From Clostridia bacterium (GTDB lineage Bacteria > Bacillota > DAOUPZ01), in the NCBI GenBank assembly GCA_030625885.1, contig DAOUPZ010000001.1, positions 62,001-126,000 on the forward strand: a stretch of DNA of 64,000 nucleotides, given 5' to 3'. Made by a program: the position numbers and the translations under genes. Numbering within the stretch: the stretch's first letter is position 1; each line of letters starts with the position of its first letter. Below are positions 1 to 8,987 of this stretch, piece after piece. The notes beneath the pieces were generated by a model, which was not told the DNA's origin, did not search any database, and was given only the letters and a program-made list of their open reading frames with translations.

Positions 1-1
1 T

Positions 2-139
2 ACAGATAAAGAAAAATGCATGGAATGTGGTGCTTGTGCTTCTAATTGCCCGGTAGACGCCATAAAGGTTGACAGCGGCGTCGGTTGTGCGGCAGCAATG
101 ATTAATAAAATTTTGGGGAGCAAGGGAGGATGTTGTTAA
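2..139 (+). CDS. 4Fe-4S ferredoxin, HgcB-like (3' end only)
   Basis: The gene is cut by the left edge; frame 2 stays open to TAA. The visible 45 residues hold a CxxCxxCxxxCP cluster motif (CMECGACASNCP), then PVDAIKVDSGVGCAAAMI, and end in a Cys-Cys pair. This tail (second cluster, GVGCA segment, terminal cysteine pair) is what I recall for the HgcB-type ferredoxin family. True HgcB passes electrons to the corrinoid protein HgcA in mercury methylation, but similar ferredoxins occur without HgcA. The upstream neighbour is outside the window, so the role is open. The next gene is convergent and its stop lies 13 nt away. Ferredoxin identity is sure; HgcB identity is an inference. Confidence 0.72.
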   Translation, partial: TDKEKCMECGACASNCPVDAIKVDSGVGCAAAMINKILGSKGGCC

Positions 140-152
140 AAGGAATTTTTGG

Positions 153-815
153 TTATTTTAACTTGAAGGCGTTTATGATACTGGTATCTTTTCCATAGAC
201 CAGAATATTGTCGCCTTTTTCAAAAATATAATTAGTGGGCGGAAATGGGATGAAGACATTACCCTTATCGACATTAAGAACTTGTATGTTTTGTTCCTTT
301 AGATTGGATTCTTTTAGGGTTCTATTAATTAAAAAACAATTCTCTTCAAGCAATAGGTTATAGATGCCGTATCCTTTGTTGTGATTCAGCAGCGTAAAGA
401 TATTATTTTTAGAGTTTCTTTCCAGCCGGGTTTTTAAAATGAGTCTTTCGATAAAAACATCAAGGTTAAACAAAAACCGTTTGTTTTTTATGAAGAAGGC
501 AATAGCTGCAACACCACTGATAATAAAGAAGATATCAAACAAATCAAGTGAATTTTTAATGATATTTATGATAAAAGAAATAAGTGCGGCACTTCCGATA
601 TAACCCATAATCATTACGATTTGTGCTAGCTTTCGTCGTGCAGGATGTTGCGATATCAGTTCCGCTTCTTTGGTTGTGAATCCCGTGCCTGTAAGCAGTG
701 ATATGACTTGAAACCGTGCTTTATCTTCCGATAATCCTGTTGAACGGAATAAAACACAGATGATTTCGATTATAATAAAAAATATAATCAAGAAAATTCC
801 AAAACAAAGCAGCAT
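153..815 (-). CDS. Membrane protein with C-terminal TrkA-C (RCK_C) domain
   Basis: The 220-residue protein has a hydrophobic N-terminal segment (about 1-22) and two more membrane segments (about 66-107). A basic linker follows, then a soluble domain (about 140-220). The C-terminal part has the look of a TrkA-C/RCK_C domain (NRTLKESNL, FIPFPPTNYIFEKGDNILVYG), which binds small ligands in ion channels and transporters. The conserved-looking LLTGTGFTTKEAELI follows the first membrane segment. A strong GGAGGATGG site precedes the ATG. There is no pore signature or NAD-binding TrkA-N domain, so this is probably an ion-homeostasis accessory protein rather than a complete channel. Substrate unknown. 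Confidence 0.75.
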   Translation of the reverse strand: MLLCFGIFLIIFFIIIEIICVLFRSTGLSEDKARFQVISLLTGTGFTTKEAELISQHPARRKLAQIVMIMGYIGSAALISFIINIIKNSLDLFDIFFIISGVAAIAFFIKNKRFLFNLDVFIERLILKTRLERNSKNNIFTLLNHNKGYGIYNLLLEENCFLINRTLKESNLKEQNIQVLNVDKGNVFIPFPPTNYIFEKGDNILVYGKDTSIINAFKLK

Positions 816-1204
816 AACAATCCATCCTCCTCATCTTTAGAATAATGAGATATATTCTTCTGACTAATAGATTAATAGTTAGATTATACATATTTGCTAA
901 AATAATAGCAAATGGGGCGTTTCTGAACTTGCTTAAAGTATGTGATAGGGTATGGATATGTTCCATTTAATATTATGTCTGTTTGTATAGCTGTTGAAGG
1001 TAATGATATGAATGTAATTACTGGTAAAAGATTAAAGCAAAATCTTTATATGACAAATAATGAGAAATATGAATGCTAAGGGGTCAGGATTAACTTTTCA
1101 AAAAGTTAATCCTGATCCTTTTTAACAGGAAATATGAAAAAAATGTCGAAATATAGATTGCACAATTTTTTATAAAAATTTACTAGATAAGGTAGGGAGT
1201 TATT
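816..1204. other. Intergenic region between divergent genes
   Basis: This 389-nt AT-rich gap holds the promoters for the TrkA-C-domain gene (minus) and the papain-like protease gene (plus), plus one hairpin repeat (listed separately). The 81-residue minus-strand ORF across 721-966 overlaps the start of the TrkA-C gene and looks spurious. I see no convincing RNA gene. Confidence 0.5.
1080..1119. repeat. GGGGTCAGG hairpin, copy 1
   Basis: GGGGTCAGGATTAACTTTT is followed after 2 nt by its near-perfect reverse complement, ending CCTGATCC and then TTTT. The same GGGGTCAGG/CCTGATCC ends recur at 17053-17113. That suggests a dispersed palindromic (REP-like) repeat, which may also act as a terminator. 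Confidence 0.65.
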
Positions 1205-3835
1205 ATGCAAAGAAAACATCTCATTAAAGCATTACAAGGGTTATCACTAGTATTGGTATTTATTCTCACCAGCTGTTTAAGCATGGCAGCAGCGGGTGAC
1301 CTGCAATTGCAGCAATCACCTTTGAACCCGGCTTTTGTGGACTATATGAAGGCGACGGTAGGAAAGTATCAAGCATCATCATTAACGGGTGATGAGGCGT
1401 ATCAGGATGGGTATATTCCCGCTCCGGTTGCCATAACATCACGGGCTAATGCCGGGAAGGTAAGCGCCCAATCTATTTTGCCGGAATACTATGATTTGCG
1501 TACAAAGGGGAAAGTATCTCCCGTTAGAAATCAGAAGCAAAGGGGGGCATGCTGGGCGTTCAGTGCTTATGCAGCTATTGAATCGGCATTATTGCCGGCT
1601 GAACCTTACGATTTTTCCGAATTGAATATGGCTAATAATCACGGGTTTGATGCTAAACAAGGCGGTAATGACTGGATGAGCATGGCTTATTTGGCTAGAT
1701 GGGAAGGAACTGTTTTAGAAGCGGATGATCCTTATGAGAATGGGCAAAATTTTTATTCCCCTTTCAATTTAAAGAGTCAGAAGCATGTGCAGGAGGTTTT
1801 AATTTTACCGGAAAAAGACCGGCAGGCCATCAAGGAAGCGATCATGCAGTATGGTGCTGTTGGAACAGCGATCCATGTTGATTATGATTATCTTAATGAC
1901 GATACCTATACCTATTATTATAACGGGGAAGAAATGGTCGATCATGCGATTAATATTGTAGGCTGGGATGATCACTTCCCGAAGCAGTATTTTATACAAG
2001 AACCGGAACGAGACGGGGCTTGGATTTGCCGTAACAGCTGGAGTGATGGTTGGGGAGAAGACGGTTATTTTTATATCTCGTATGAGGATACACATGTGAA
2101 CGGATATGATGACGGGTCATATGAGCCAAGCGAGGTTGTTGTCTATTCCGGGCTAGAAAACACGGATAACTATGATCATATTTACCAATATGATCCACTG
2201 GGCTGTACGAAAAGGTACGGGTTTGAAGACGAGACAGGATGGTTTGCCAATGTTTTTAGTGCAGCGCATGATAACGAAACCCTGGATGCTGTAAGCTTTT
2301 ATACGCTTGGCTATGATTCGGAATATGAAATTTATGTCAATAGTAATTTTGAAGCGGGAGAGGGATTTGCGCATCTGGAAAAAGTGGCGAGTGGAACCAT
2401 AGAGATGGCAGGGTATCATACGGTTCAATTGATGGAACCGATTTCGCTGCTTAAGAACAATGAGTTTGCTATAGTTGTGAAGCTTACAACGCCGGGAACG
2501 GAATGTCCGGTGGCATTTGAAGCACCCGTTTATGTTGCTGGAGATGTGGAGGAAACATTTTATTCCAGTGCTGCCCGGGCGAATAGCGGGGAAAGCTATA
2601 TTAGTGCTGATGGCAGCACATGGCAGGATGTGGCACAGTCGTTTCCCAATGAAAATGTCTGCTTGAAAGCATTTACCAGCAGTAGTGATATCGCACCAGA
2701 TGACAGCGAGGCAGACGGGTTCTATCAAGAGGGCAGAATCCTATACAGTCAAGGGCACTATGAAGAAGCAAGGGCTGAGTTTGACCAAGCGTTGAACCTG
2801 AATCCTGCTGAAGCCATGTATTATTTCTATAAAGGGGAATGTTTGTATCGATTGGGTGATACGGAGGCTGCGTTTGCTTGTTATGAACAGGCGATTACGG
2901 TTGATGAAGTGCATCGGGAAATGTTTTATCGTGTTGAAGGCGAACATCTTTATGAATTAGAGCGCTATGAAGAAGCTTTAGCTGCTTACAATCAAGTGCT
3001 GGGATTGAAAGGTGAAAGTGCAGCGGGTTGGCTGGGTAAAGCAAATAGTTGTTATAAGCTTGAACGCTACGAAGAAACTGTTACGGCTTATCAGAAAGCG
3101 ATTGCAACGGTACCTCCGTCGTATCAGGATTATAAACAATTAGCATATGCCTTAAAGCAGCTTGAGCGTTATGAAGAGGCGGTTGCAAACTATGACAAAT
3201 CACTGGAAATAAATTCCTGGGGCGTGAGTTGCAGCGTACCTAAAAGTGATTGCTTGTTACACCTTGGCAGATATGAAGATGCACTAGCCGCTGTGGATGA
3301 GGGGTTTGCAATCTATCAAAAATGGGTTGAAGCTAGCGCTGAAGAAACCGTTAAAGAATATGCTGCCCCTTTATATAAAAACAAAGGTCTGGCGCTTATT
3401 GAGCTGGGTCGAGAAGGTGAGGCTTTAAAAGCAGTACACGAATCGCTTGCACTTGATCCGAACGATGCAGAAACCACAGCTGCTTGTGAGATAATAAATG
3501 ATACGTTGGATACTAAATATCATTTATTATCAACTGAGGCGCCCATGGTGGTTGCACCGGATAAACAATTTATAATCCGCTTTAGTCAAAGAATTGATTT
3601 TGAAAATCTCAATGCAGACGAAATCTTTGTAGTAGACGAGGGTGGTGAATGGGTTGCTGTAAAATGTGTGTTTCATGACGGCGGAAGAGCGATTAAGGTC
3701 ATACCTGAAAGCAGTTATACTAGTGGCAAAGCATATAAATTATTTGTGAATTGCCATGTTCAATCTTTAAATGGAGTAAAATTAGAACAAGCGGTATGTC
3801 GATCATTTGTTGTAGTGGATGACCCCCTGTCTTAA
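1205..3835 (+). CDS. Papain-like (C1) peptidase lipoprotein with TPR repeats and Ig-like domain
   Basis: The 876-residue exported protease has an N-terminal signal with lipobox LTSC (Cys24), so it is probably lipid-anchored outside the cell. The C1 peptidase domain (about 95-305) has Gln110 and catalytic Cys116 in QKQRGACWAF, His247 in DHAINIVGWDD and Asn277 in NSWSDGWG, so the active site is complete. A beta-rich region follows (about 320-495, like the lectin-like domain often attached to bacterial C1 peptidases). At least five TPR-like units follow (about 505-770, repeating YEEAxAxYxxAL). The last 95 residues resemble an SbsA/Big_5 Ig-like domain (ending SGKAYKLFV). The gene is monocistronic, with a strong hairpin terminator just downstream. 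By eye it is richer in G+C than its neighbours, which may indicate transfer. Substrate unknown. Confidence 0.88.
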   Translation: MQRKHLIKALQGLSLVLVFILTSCLSMAAAGDLQLQQSPLNPAFVDYMKATVGKYQASSLTGDEAYQDGYIPAPVAITSRANAGKVSAQSILPEYYDLRTKGKVSPVRNQKQRGACWAFSAYAAIESALLPAEPYDFSELNMANNHGFDAKQGGNDWMSMAYLARWEGTVLEADDPYENGQNFYSPFNLKSQKHVQEVLILPEKDRQAIKEAIMQYGAVGTAIHVDYDYLNDDTYTYYYNGEEMVDHAINIVGWDDHFPKQYFIQEPERDGAWICRNSWSDGWGEDGYFYISYEDTHVNGYDDGSYEPSEVVVYSGLENTDNYDHIYQYDPLGCTKRYGFEDETGWFANVFSAAHDNETLDAVSFYTLGYDSEYEIYVNSNFEAGEGFAHLEKVASGTIEMAGYHTVQLMEPISLLKNNEFAIVVKLTTPGTECPVAFEAPVYVAGDVEETFYSSAARANSGESYISADGSTWQDVAQSFPNENVCLKAFTSSSDIAPDDSEADGFYQEGRILYSQGHYEEARAEFDQALNLNPAEAMYYFYKGECLYRLGDTEAAFACYEQAITVDEVHREMFYRVEGEHLYELERYEEALAAYNQVLGLKGESAAGWLGKANSCYKLERYEETVTAYQKAIATVPPSYQDYKQLAYALKQLERYEEAVANYDKSLEINSWGVSCSVPKSDCLLHLGRYEDALAAVDEGFAIYQKWVEASAEETVKEYAAPLYKNKGLALIELGREGEALKAVHESLALDPNDAETTAACEIINDTLDTKYHLLSTEAPMVVAPDKQFIIRFSQRIDFENLNADEIFVVDEGGEWVAVKCVFHDGGRAIKVIPESSYTSGKAYKLFVNCHVQSLNGVKLEQAVCRSFVVVDDPLS

Positions 3836-3843
3836 ATATTGTT

Positions 3844-3878
3844 AACGCCAAAACAGAGCGTGTCTCTGTTTTGGCGTT
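3844..3878. terminator. Bidirectional hairpin terminator
   Basis: AACGCCAAAACAGAG pairs perfectly with CTCTGTTTTGGCGTT across a 5-nt loop, followed by a T-rich tract. It lies between the convergent protease gene and the GT-C-like gene. Confidence 0.85.
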
Positions 3879-3897
3879 ATTATTTTACACCAATTTA

Positions 3898-5505
3898 TCA
3901 TTTGTAAATTTTGGTGTGAGGAATACTAGATATATGGTTTTCTTCACGGATAAAAAAAACGACTAAATGGTCTTCATATATAAGATGCCATTTGCTTTTT
4001 GCTTTTAAATATTGAGTTAGGGAACAATCTTTTAATGTGAAAATGGAATCAATATCATATATTTTTAGGATTTCATCTGTATTTTCTTTCAAGTGATTAA
4101 CTTTAATGTAATCTTCAAATACTGAGCTGTGATTCATTTCCCCCTTATTGGCGAAAAGGTCAGCTCTCCCATCAATGAAAGGGAATATGCCTTCGTCATG
4201 CAAAGTAAAAATCAAATATCCGCCAAAATTGTAATGATTATATAGTTTTTGAGGGTTATACTTTTTTAATACTTCAATGCCTTCTACCGGGTATGTTTCA
4301 TTGCTGATCGGGTTATAGAATTCTTCTTTGCGCTGCGGATAATAAACCATAAAGAAAATGAAGCAGATTATTAAAACAACCATCTTTATCATTATTTTAC
4401 TTTTTGTTTCTTGACTTTTGCTTTCTTTAATTTTATTAATCTTATAAATGCCTAAATTTTGAATCATTCTTTTCAAATCAATGTCTTCCAAATAATAAAA
4501 GTAGATGGGTGTTGAATAGAAAATGAAGTAGGGAATCATACGGCTGTATTTTAAGGAGGAATAGAAATAAAGAATAAAAATACATAGGTGTTGAACCTTT
4601 ATTTTTTTGTTTGAAAGAAGCATGGCAAAAATAATTAGCATAAAAAATATGATGAGCATCACACCATGACCGCTATGAAAATCAACACTTGCCCATTCGC
4701 TAATATAATCCATAAAAAAAGTATTCTTCATTGTTAGAAAAGGATAGGTAAGGGCTTTATAGCCGATGGGATTAATAAAGGAAATGAGTATGGTTAATAC
4801 AAGTGTTTTAACTAATTTAATCAGTTTTTTACCTTCAAGTTTAGTTGATTTGATTTTGCCTATCTCGATATTGAAAGCATTCGTTATCATGATTAAAAAG
4901 ATCATGATAAAAGAACTAATTGCTATTCCACCATGAAAATTTACGATTAATAGAGAAATAAAGGGAATAAATATGAGGCGATCCTGTTTATTATCAACAT
5001 AGTCAATAAGGATTAAATATTGAATCGACAAAAGGAGAAAACTAATAGACTGGGGTCTTACATAAAAGAAAAAAATAGTGTAGCTTGAAAAAAGCAGAAG
5101 CCATAGAAATGATAATGAAAACCTGTATTTCATACTTTTTTTATATCTAGAAGCAAATATTAAAAAAACGGCAAACCAAAGAAGATATGTAAATATTAAT
5201 AATCCCTGAAAGTTAAAAAACTTGTAAATACTAAAATAAGTAACATCTGTCAACCATTCGTGGGCTGTCCATGAAAAATGTTTTGATATGCCATACCAGG
5301 AAAAAATATCTGTATTTGGTATTTTACCATTTTTAATAATCCATTCCCCGGTTTTAAGATGCCACCACATATCATAACTTTTGACTTTGAAAGGTTTAAC
5401 ACAGATAATCAGAAAGGTTGTAAATGCTAAAAAAAAGTTTTCAATTCGTATTTTTTTTAGATAACCTATCAAATTTTTAACCTCTTTCATAAAGTATTTT
5501 ATCAT
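3898..5505 (-). CDS. Polytopic membrane protein, GT-C glycosyltransferase-like
   Basis: The 535-residue protein has about ten hydrophobic segments and a C-terminal soluble tail of about 120 residues. Soon after the first membrane segment it carries YDMWWHLKTGEWIIKNGKIP. An acidic residue in this first outer loop followed by WHLxTG is typical of GT-C fold transferases that use polyprenyl-phosphate sugars. It is the last gene of a minus-strand operon: its ATG overlaps the stop of the GtrB-like gene by 4 nt (ATGA). GtrB-type enzymes make polyprenyl-phosphate sugars, so this protein plausibly uses that donor to glycosylate a surface polymer, lipid or protein. The acceptor cannot be told from sequence. 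Confidence 0.7.
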   Translation of the reverse strand: MIKYFMKEVKNLIGYLKKIRIENFFLAFTTFLIICVKPFKVKSYDMWWHLKTGEWIIKNGKIPNTDIFSWYGISKHFSWTAHEWLTDVTYFSIYKFFNFQGLLIFTYLLWFAVFLIFASRYKKSMKYRFSLSFLWLLLFSSYTIFFFYVRPQSISFLLLSIQYLILIDYVDNKQDRLIFIPFISLLIVNFHGGIAISSFIMIFLIMITNAFNIEIGKIKSTKLEGKKLIKLVKTLVLTILISFINPIGYKALTYPFLTMKNTFFMDYISEWASVDFHSGHGVMLIIFFMLIIFAMLLSNKKIKVQHLCIFILYFYSSLKYSRMIPYFIFYSTPIYFYYLEDIDLKRMIQNLGIYKINKIKESKSQETKSKIMIKMVVLIICFIFFMVYYPQRKEEFYNPISNETYPVEGIEVLKKYNPQKLYNHYNFGGYLIFTLHDEGIFPFIDGRADLFANKGEMNHSSVFEDYIKVNHLKENTDEILKIYDIDSIFTLKDCSLTQYLKAKSKWHLIYEDHLVVFFIREENHISSIPHTKIYK

Positions 5506-6473
5506 TTTTGTAATGAATTGTTCTTAGTAGAGTAGATGTTTCTAATAAGATAAAGCGGTCTTTCTTTTACCTCTACGGATATTCTTGCAATATATTGCCC
5601 AACGATTCCAAGTAGAAATATTTGAAAACCATTTAAAAATAATACTAAGACAACGGTAGAAGTCCATCCATTGATTGGAATACTGGTGAACAATTTTATT
5701 AATATAAAAATAATGCCTGTTGCAAAAGACAGTAGTGATAATAATAACCCCGTAAATACAATAAATGTAAGGGGCTTTGTAGAAAACGAAGTGATACTAT
5801 CTATAGCCAGTCTAATTAATTTAAAGTAATTGTACTTTGTTTTACCTGAAAATCTTTTATCCCGATCAAAAAATATATGGGTTTGGTTGTAGCCGATCCA
5901 ATTTATCAATGCTCGGGTAATTCTATTCTTTTCTTTTAGTTTTTTAAAGTCATTGGCTACTTTTCTATCTATAAGTCTAAAATCGCCTGTGTCTTTAGGC
6001 ATTTTAGTATCTGTTAACATATTGAAAACCCGATAAAAAAGTTTTGATGTTATTTTTTTTAAGAAAGTCTCGCCCTTTCTTGATTTTCTTTTCGCATAAA
6101 TGATTTCGTAACCCTCTTCCCATTTTTTTATCATATCCATAATGAGTTCGGGTGGGTCTTGAAGGTCAGCATCAATTATAATGACGGCATCGCCATTACT
6201 GTTAATTATTCCGGCAGTGGTGGCAGCTTCGTGACCGAAATTTCTTGTGAAATTAACAACGATGATATTCTCGTCTTTATCAGCTATAGAAACTAAATTT
6301 TCATATGTATGATCAAAGCTGCCATCGTTTACAAAAATATATTCATATTGAAGATGAGAAAGTTTTTTCATAACCGTATTTAACCGATCGTAAAGCTCAG
6401 ATATATTATCCTCCTCATTGTACATTGGAACTACAATAGAGATTTTTTTAGGGTCGTTATCCTTTGAAATCAA
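5502..6473 (-). CDS. Polyprenyl-phosphate glycosyltransferase, GtrB/DPM1-type (GT2)
   Basis: The 323-residue GT2 enzyme transfers a sugar from a nucleotide sugar to undecaprenyl phosphate on the inner face of the membrane. The GT-A domain (1-225) starts SIVVPMYNEEDNISELYDRL and has the metal-binding DADLQDPPELI (about 100-112). Two C-terminal membrane helices (about 233-262 and 270-300) precede a short basic tail, as in GtrB, YkcC and ArnC. The start overlaps the stop of the upstream methyltransferase gene, and the stop overlaps the next start; both are ATGA junctions, so translation is probably coupled. The sugar is unknown. The closeness of galU suggests UDP-glucose as one candidate. Confidence 0.9.
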   Translation of the reverse strand: MISKDNDPKKISIVVPMYNEEDNISELYDRLNTVMKKLSHLQYEYIFVNDGSFDHTYENLVSIADKDENIIVVNFTRNFGHEAATTAGIINSNGDAVIIIDADLQDPPELIMDMIKKWEEGYEIIYAKRKSRKGETFLKKITSKLFYRVFNMLTDTKMPKDTGDFRLIDRKVANDFKKLKEKNRITRALINWIGYNQTHIFFDRDKRFSGKTKYNYFKLIRLAIDSITSFSTKPLTFIVFTGLLLSLLSFATGIIFILIKLFTSIPINGWTSTVVLVLFLNGFQIFLLGIVGQYIARISVEVKERPLYLIRNIYSTKNNSLQK

Positions 6474-7225
6474 TTTAATCCCTCTTTTTCTGATTGTTTT
6501 TTACAGATAGCAATAAGGGAGACACCTTGTGGAAAATTGAATTTTCTTAAATAGGTTTGTTCAAAACTAAAAATCATTTTGAGGATGGAATTTACGATTT
6601 TACATGGCAGTTTTAAATCAGAATTAGCTTTAGTTTTACGGAAAATAGTATTGAATTTTCTTACGATATAAATGGGAATATACAAAAGAGAATTATAATA
6701 AGACATTTTTTCGATTTTAAGATCACTCAATATTATTTTTTTGTGTAAATTATCCCTGGTATATCTTCTAAAATGATGATGAATATGATCGTGATGACTC
6801 CAAAGATGCATATTGGCAGGTACAGTTATAATAAGTATACCTTCATTTGTTAAAAGATCTTTTATTTTACTCAATGATGTTTTATCATCTTCGATATGCT
6901 CTAAAACATCAAGCACGGTGATGATGTCGAAGGTTCCATTAGTGTAAGGAATATCATTGGGAAGAAAACCTTTTTTGATGGTGCCATTGAACTTTTGACT
7001 GCTAAATTTTATAGCTTCATCAGAACTGTCTAACCCATAAACTTTGCCTATATTTTCTAGATCGTTGAGCATTAATCCGCTTCCACAACCTATATCCAGT
7101 ATTTTTAGATTTTCTTTTTCAGGTAAATATTTTTTAATCATGGATAATATGATTTTTTTCTTAGATAAGAACCACCAGTGTTTATTACCAAGTTCATACA
7201 TCTCTTTATATAGATGATTTTGCAT
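6470..7225 (-). CDS. Class I SAM-dependent methyltransferase
   Basis: The 251-residue Rossmann-fold methyltransferase has the SAM-binding motif LDIGCGSGLMLNDL (about 44-57), the acidic loop residue in VYGLDSSDEA, and the post-I motif DIITVLDVLEHIEDD. A His-rich stretch (HLWSHHDHIHHHFRRY) follows the catalytic core; this pattern is common in methyltransferases next to GtrB-type genes that act on sugars or lipid-linked sugars. It is the first gene of a three-gene minus-strand operon. Its start is preceded by an AGAGGTG site. A sugar or polyprenyl-sugar substrate is inferred from neighbours only. Confidence 0.85.
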   Translation of the reverse strand: MQNHLYKEMYELGNKHWWFLSKKKIILSMIKKYLPEKENLKILDIGCGSGLMLNDLENIGKVYGLDSSDEAIKFSSQKFNGTIKKGFLPNDIPYTNGTFDIITVLDVLEHIEDDKTSLSKIKDLLTNEGILIITVPANMHLWSHHDHIHHHFRRYTRDNLHKKIILSDLKIEKMSYYNSLLYIPIYIVRKFNTIFRKTKANSDLKLPCKIVNSILKMIFSFEQTYLRKFNFPQGVSLIAICKKQSEKEGLN

Positions 7226-7259
7226 AACAAAGCACCTCTTTATAACTTACAATTGGTTT

Positions 7260-7310
7260 GATACATGGGAGATTCCTCAAAGTGAGGTCAAGTCTATGTA
7301 TCTTTTTTTT
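7260..7310 (+). terminator. Terminator-like hairpin with no upstream plus-strand gene
   Basis: GATACAT pairs with ATGTATC around an inner CCTC/GAGG stem, and eight T residues follow on the plus strand. The gene to the left is on the minus strand. This structure therefore either ends antisense transcripts or attenuates the leader of the membrane-protein gene at 7465. Confidence 0.5.
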
Positions 7311-7394
7311 GCAGTTGGCTATCTATAAATTTTTTTATCTTATAATAGTCTATGTTTATACATGGCAAATAGTTATTAAAGCTGGCACAAACGA

Positions 7395-7436
7395 ATTCAA
7401 TTCATACAATATAATAAAACATTGTATGAATTGAAT
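7395..7436. promoter_or_regulatory. Perfect 16-bp inverted repeat in the leader of the next gene
   Basis: ATTCAATTCATACAAT and its exact reverse complement are separated by 10 nt. The repeat lies 16 nt before the AAAGGAGG site. It could be an operator or an mRNA hairpin limiting access to the ribosome binding site. There is no T-run after it, so it is not a simple terminator. Confidence 0.6.
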
Positions 7437-7464
7437 GTTTAAGAGCATCTCAAAGGAGGTAAGT

Positions 7465-8964
7465 ATGAAAAAAAAACGATTGTTGGTGATTTCACTTTTT
7501 GTTTTCATTGTAATGCTTCCTTATATGCTGGGATATGTGAACACACCTAAAAATTCAACATTTACAGGGCTGATACTTAACACGGGCGATCCCGGCTCTT
7601 ATCTATCTAAAATGAGAAATGCAGAGCATGGTTTTCATTTTATAAATAATTTTACGATGGAGGAAACTTATGGCGGGTATCATTTTTTGTTTTATATTTT
7701 ATTAGGCAAAGTTGCTGTTTACTTAAAATTACAACCCATTTACATATTTCATATGAGTAGGATTATTATTTCAGTGTTATTTGCTGTGTATTTATATAAG
7801 CTATTGGATGAATTTAAGTTAAACGCGGCTCAAAAAAATTTAATTGCTTTTTTAATAGTCTTTCTTAGTAATTTTTCTTTTATTATAGATTATAAAGATT
7901 TAATAAAGCCTTATAATATTTATCCACCAACGTTTATAGCAGATATGTTTGTATCAACTGCTGCGCTCTATATGCCTCATATCATTTTTACAATGCTGCT
8001 CCAAGTGATATCTTTTAAGATTATGTTACATTATAAAGAAAATAGAGTTTTAAATGGTTTGAAAATTAGTTTTTTACTCCTCTTAATAGCCTTTATACAT
8101 CCATTTACAGCTTTTATGATGGGTGCAATTTATGGAATAAATATTTTACTTGTGGATATTGACTATAAAGAAATCAATTATAAAAACTTAATGTTATTAT
8201 TACTATTAGGTGTTTTCCCATTGCCGTATATGTTTTATTCCCTATATGCTTTTGCCAATTATCCTATGCTGATTAAATGGCAGGAACAAGGCGTTACGAT
8301 GTTCTGGTCACTAAGGTATTTTATAGGTATGACAGGACCATTTTTTGTGATATCAATGTTTTTACTTTCATTAAGATGGGCGTGGGCTAAAGAAAGAAGA
8401 CCATTAGCACTATGGGTTCTTTTGTCATGGATATGTGCCATATATCCTACTTATTTTCAAATACGATTTTTAGAAGGAATTATCATTCCAATTGGGATTC
8501 TTTTTGGTTGGTATTTTACTGAAAAGATGAATTTTAATCGTGTTATAAAAATTTTGCTTATTATAATACTGACGTTTAACACGTTTATCTTAGCAATTGC
8601 GCCATTGTTTTTTAAATCACCTTTGTCTTATTTGAGCCAAGAACAAGTAGAAATATATAAATGGATAGAGAAAAATGTAGAATATGATGAGATTATTTTT
8701 TCGGATTTTGTAAATGGAAATTTAATACCGGGATTTACGGGGAAAAAAGTAGCTTTAGGTCATTATTATGAAACAATTGATGTAAATAAATGGACGGATA
8801 TTTATGATCAGGCTGCAATAAAAGGGGATTTTAATCAGATAAAAGATTGTGATATTAAGTATTATTTGTTAGACAAAAAAAAATCCGTTTATCCTAAAGA
8901 TGTAAGTTTTATAAAAATAATTGAAAATAATGCCTATATTTTGTATAAGATTGAATCAAGGTGA
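7465..8964 (+). CDS. Large polytopic membrane protein, possibly GT-C-like
   Basis: The protein is about 499 residues from the ATG at 7465, chosen because a perfect AAAGGAGG lies 6 nt upstream; the longer ORF from 7435 lacks a site. A Lys-rich start and a first membrane helix are followed by an outer loop with NTGDPGSYLSKMRNAEHGF. About ten more hydrophobic segments follow, then a soluble tail of about 90 residues that resembles the tail of the 3898-5505 protein (EQVEIYKWIEKNVEYDEIIF). The layout resembles GT-C glycosyltransferases or exporters of surface polymers. It stands apart from the minus-strand operon, with its own leader and terminator, and precedes galU. I do not recognise a named family. 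Confidence 0.68.
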   Translation: MKKKRLLVISLFVFIVMLPYMLGYVNTPKNSTFTGLILNTGDPGSYLSKMRNAEHGFHFINNFTMEETYGGYHFLFYILLGKVAVYLKLQPIYIFHMSRIIISVLFAVYLYKLLDEFKLNAAQKNLIAFLIVFLSNFSFIIDYKDLIKPYNIYPPTFIADMFVSTAALYMPHIIFTMLLQVISFKIMLHYKENRVLNGLKISFLLLLIAFIHPFTAFMMGAIYGINILLVDIDYKEINYKNLMLLLLLGVFPLPYMFYSLYAFANYPMLIKWQEQGVTMFWSLRYFIGMTGPFFVISMFLLSLRWAWAKERRPLALWVLLSWICAIYPTYFQIRFLEGIIIPIGILFGWYFTEKMNFNRVIKILLIIILTFNTFILAIAPLFFKSPLSYLSQEQVEIYKWIEKNVEYDEIIFSDFVNGNLIPGFTGKKVALGHYYETIDVNKWTDIYDQAAIKGDFNQIKDCDIKYYLLDKKKSVYPKDVSFIKIIENNAYILYKIESR

Positions 8965-8987
8965 GTGTTACCTTGATTCTTTTTTTA
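8953..8987 (+). terminator. Intrinsic terminator
   Basis: GAATCAAGGT pairs with ACCTTGATTC and is followed by seven T residues. The stop codon of the upstream gene lies inside the stem. Confidence 0.85.

Noticed and set aside
721-966. 81-residue minus-strand ORF overlapping the start of the TrkA-C-domain gene
   Set aside because: It overlaps a well-supported gene on the same strand in another frame and has no ribosome site or recognisable protein character.
2153-2728. 191-residue minus-strand ORF inside the papain-like protease gene
   Set aside because: It is a shadow of a strongly supported gene on the opposite strand, with no ribosome site and a random-looking composition.
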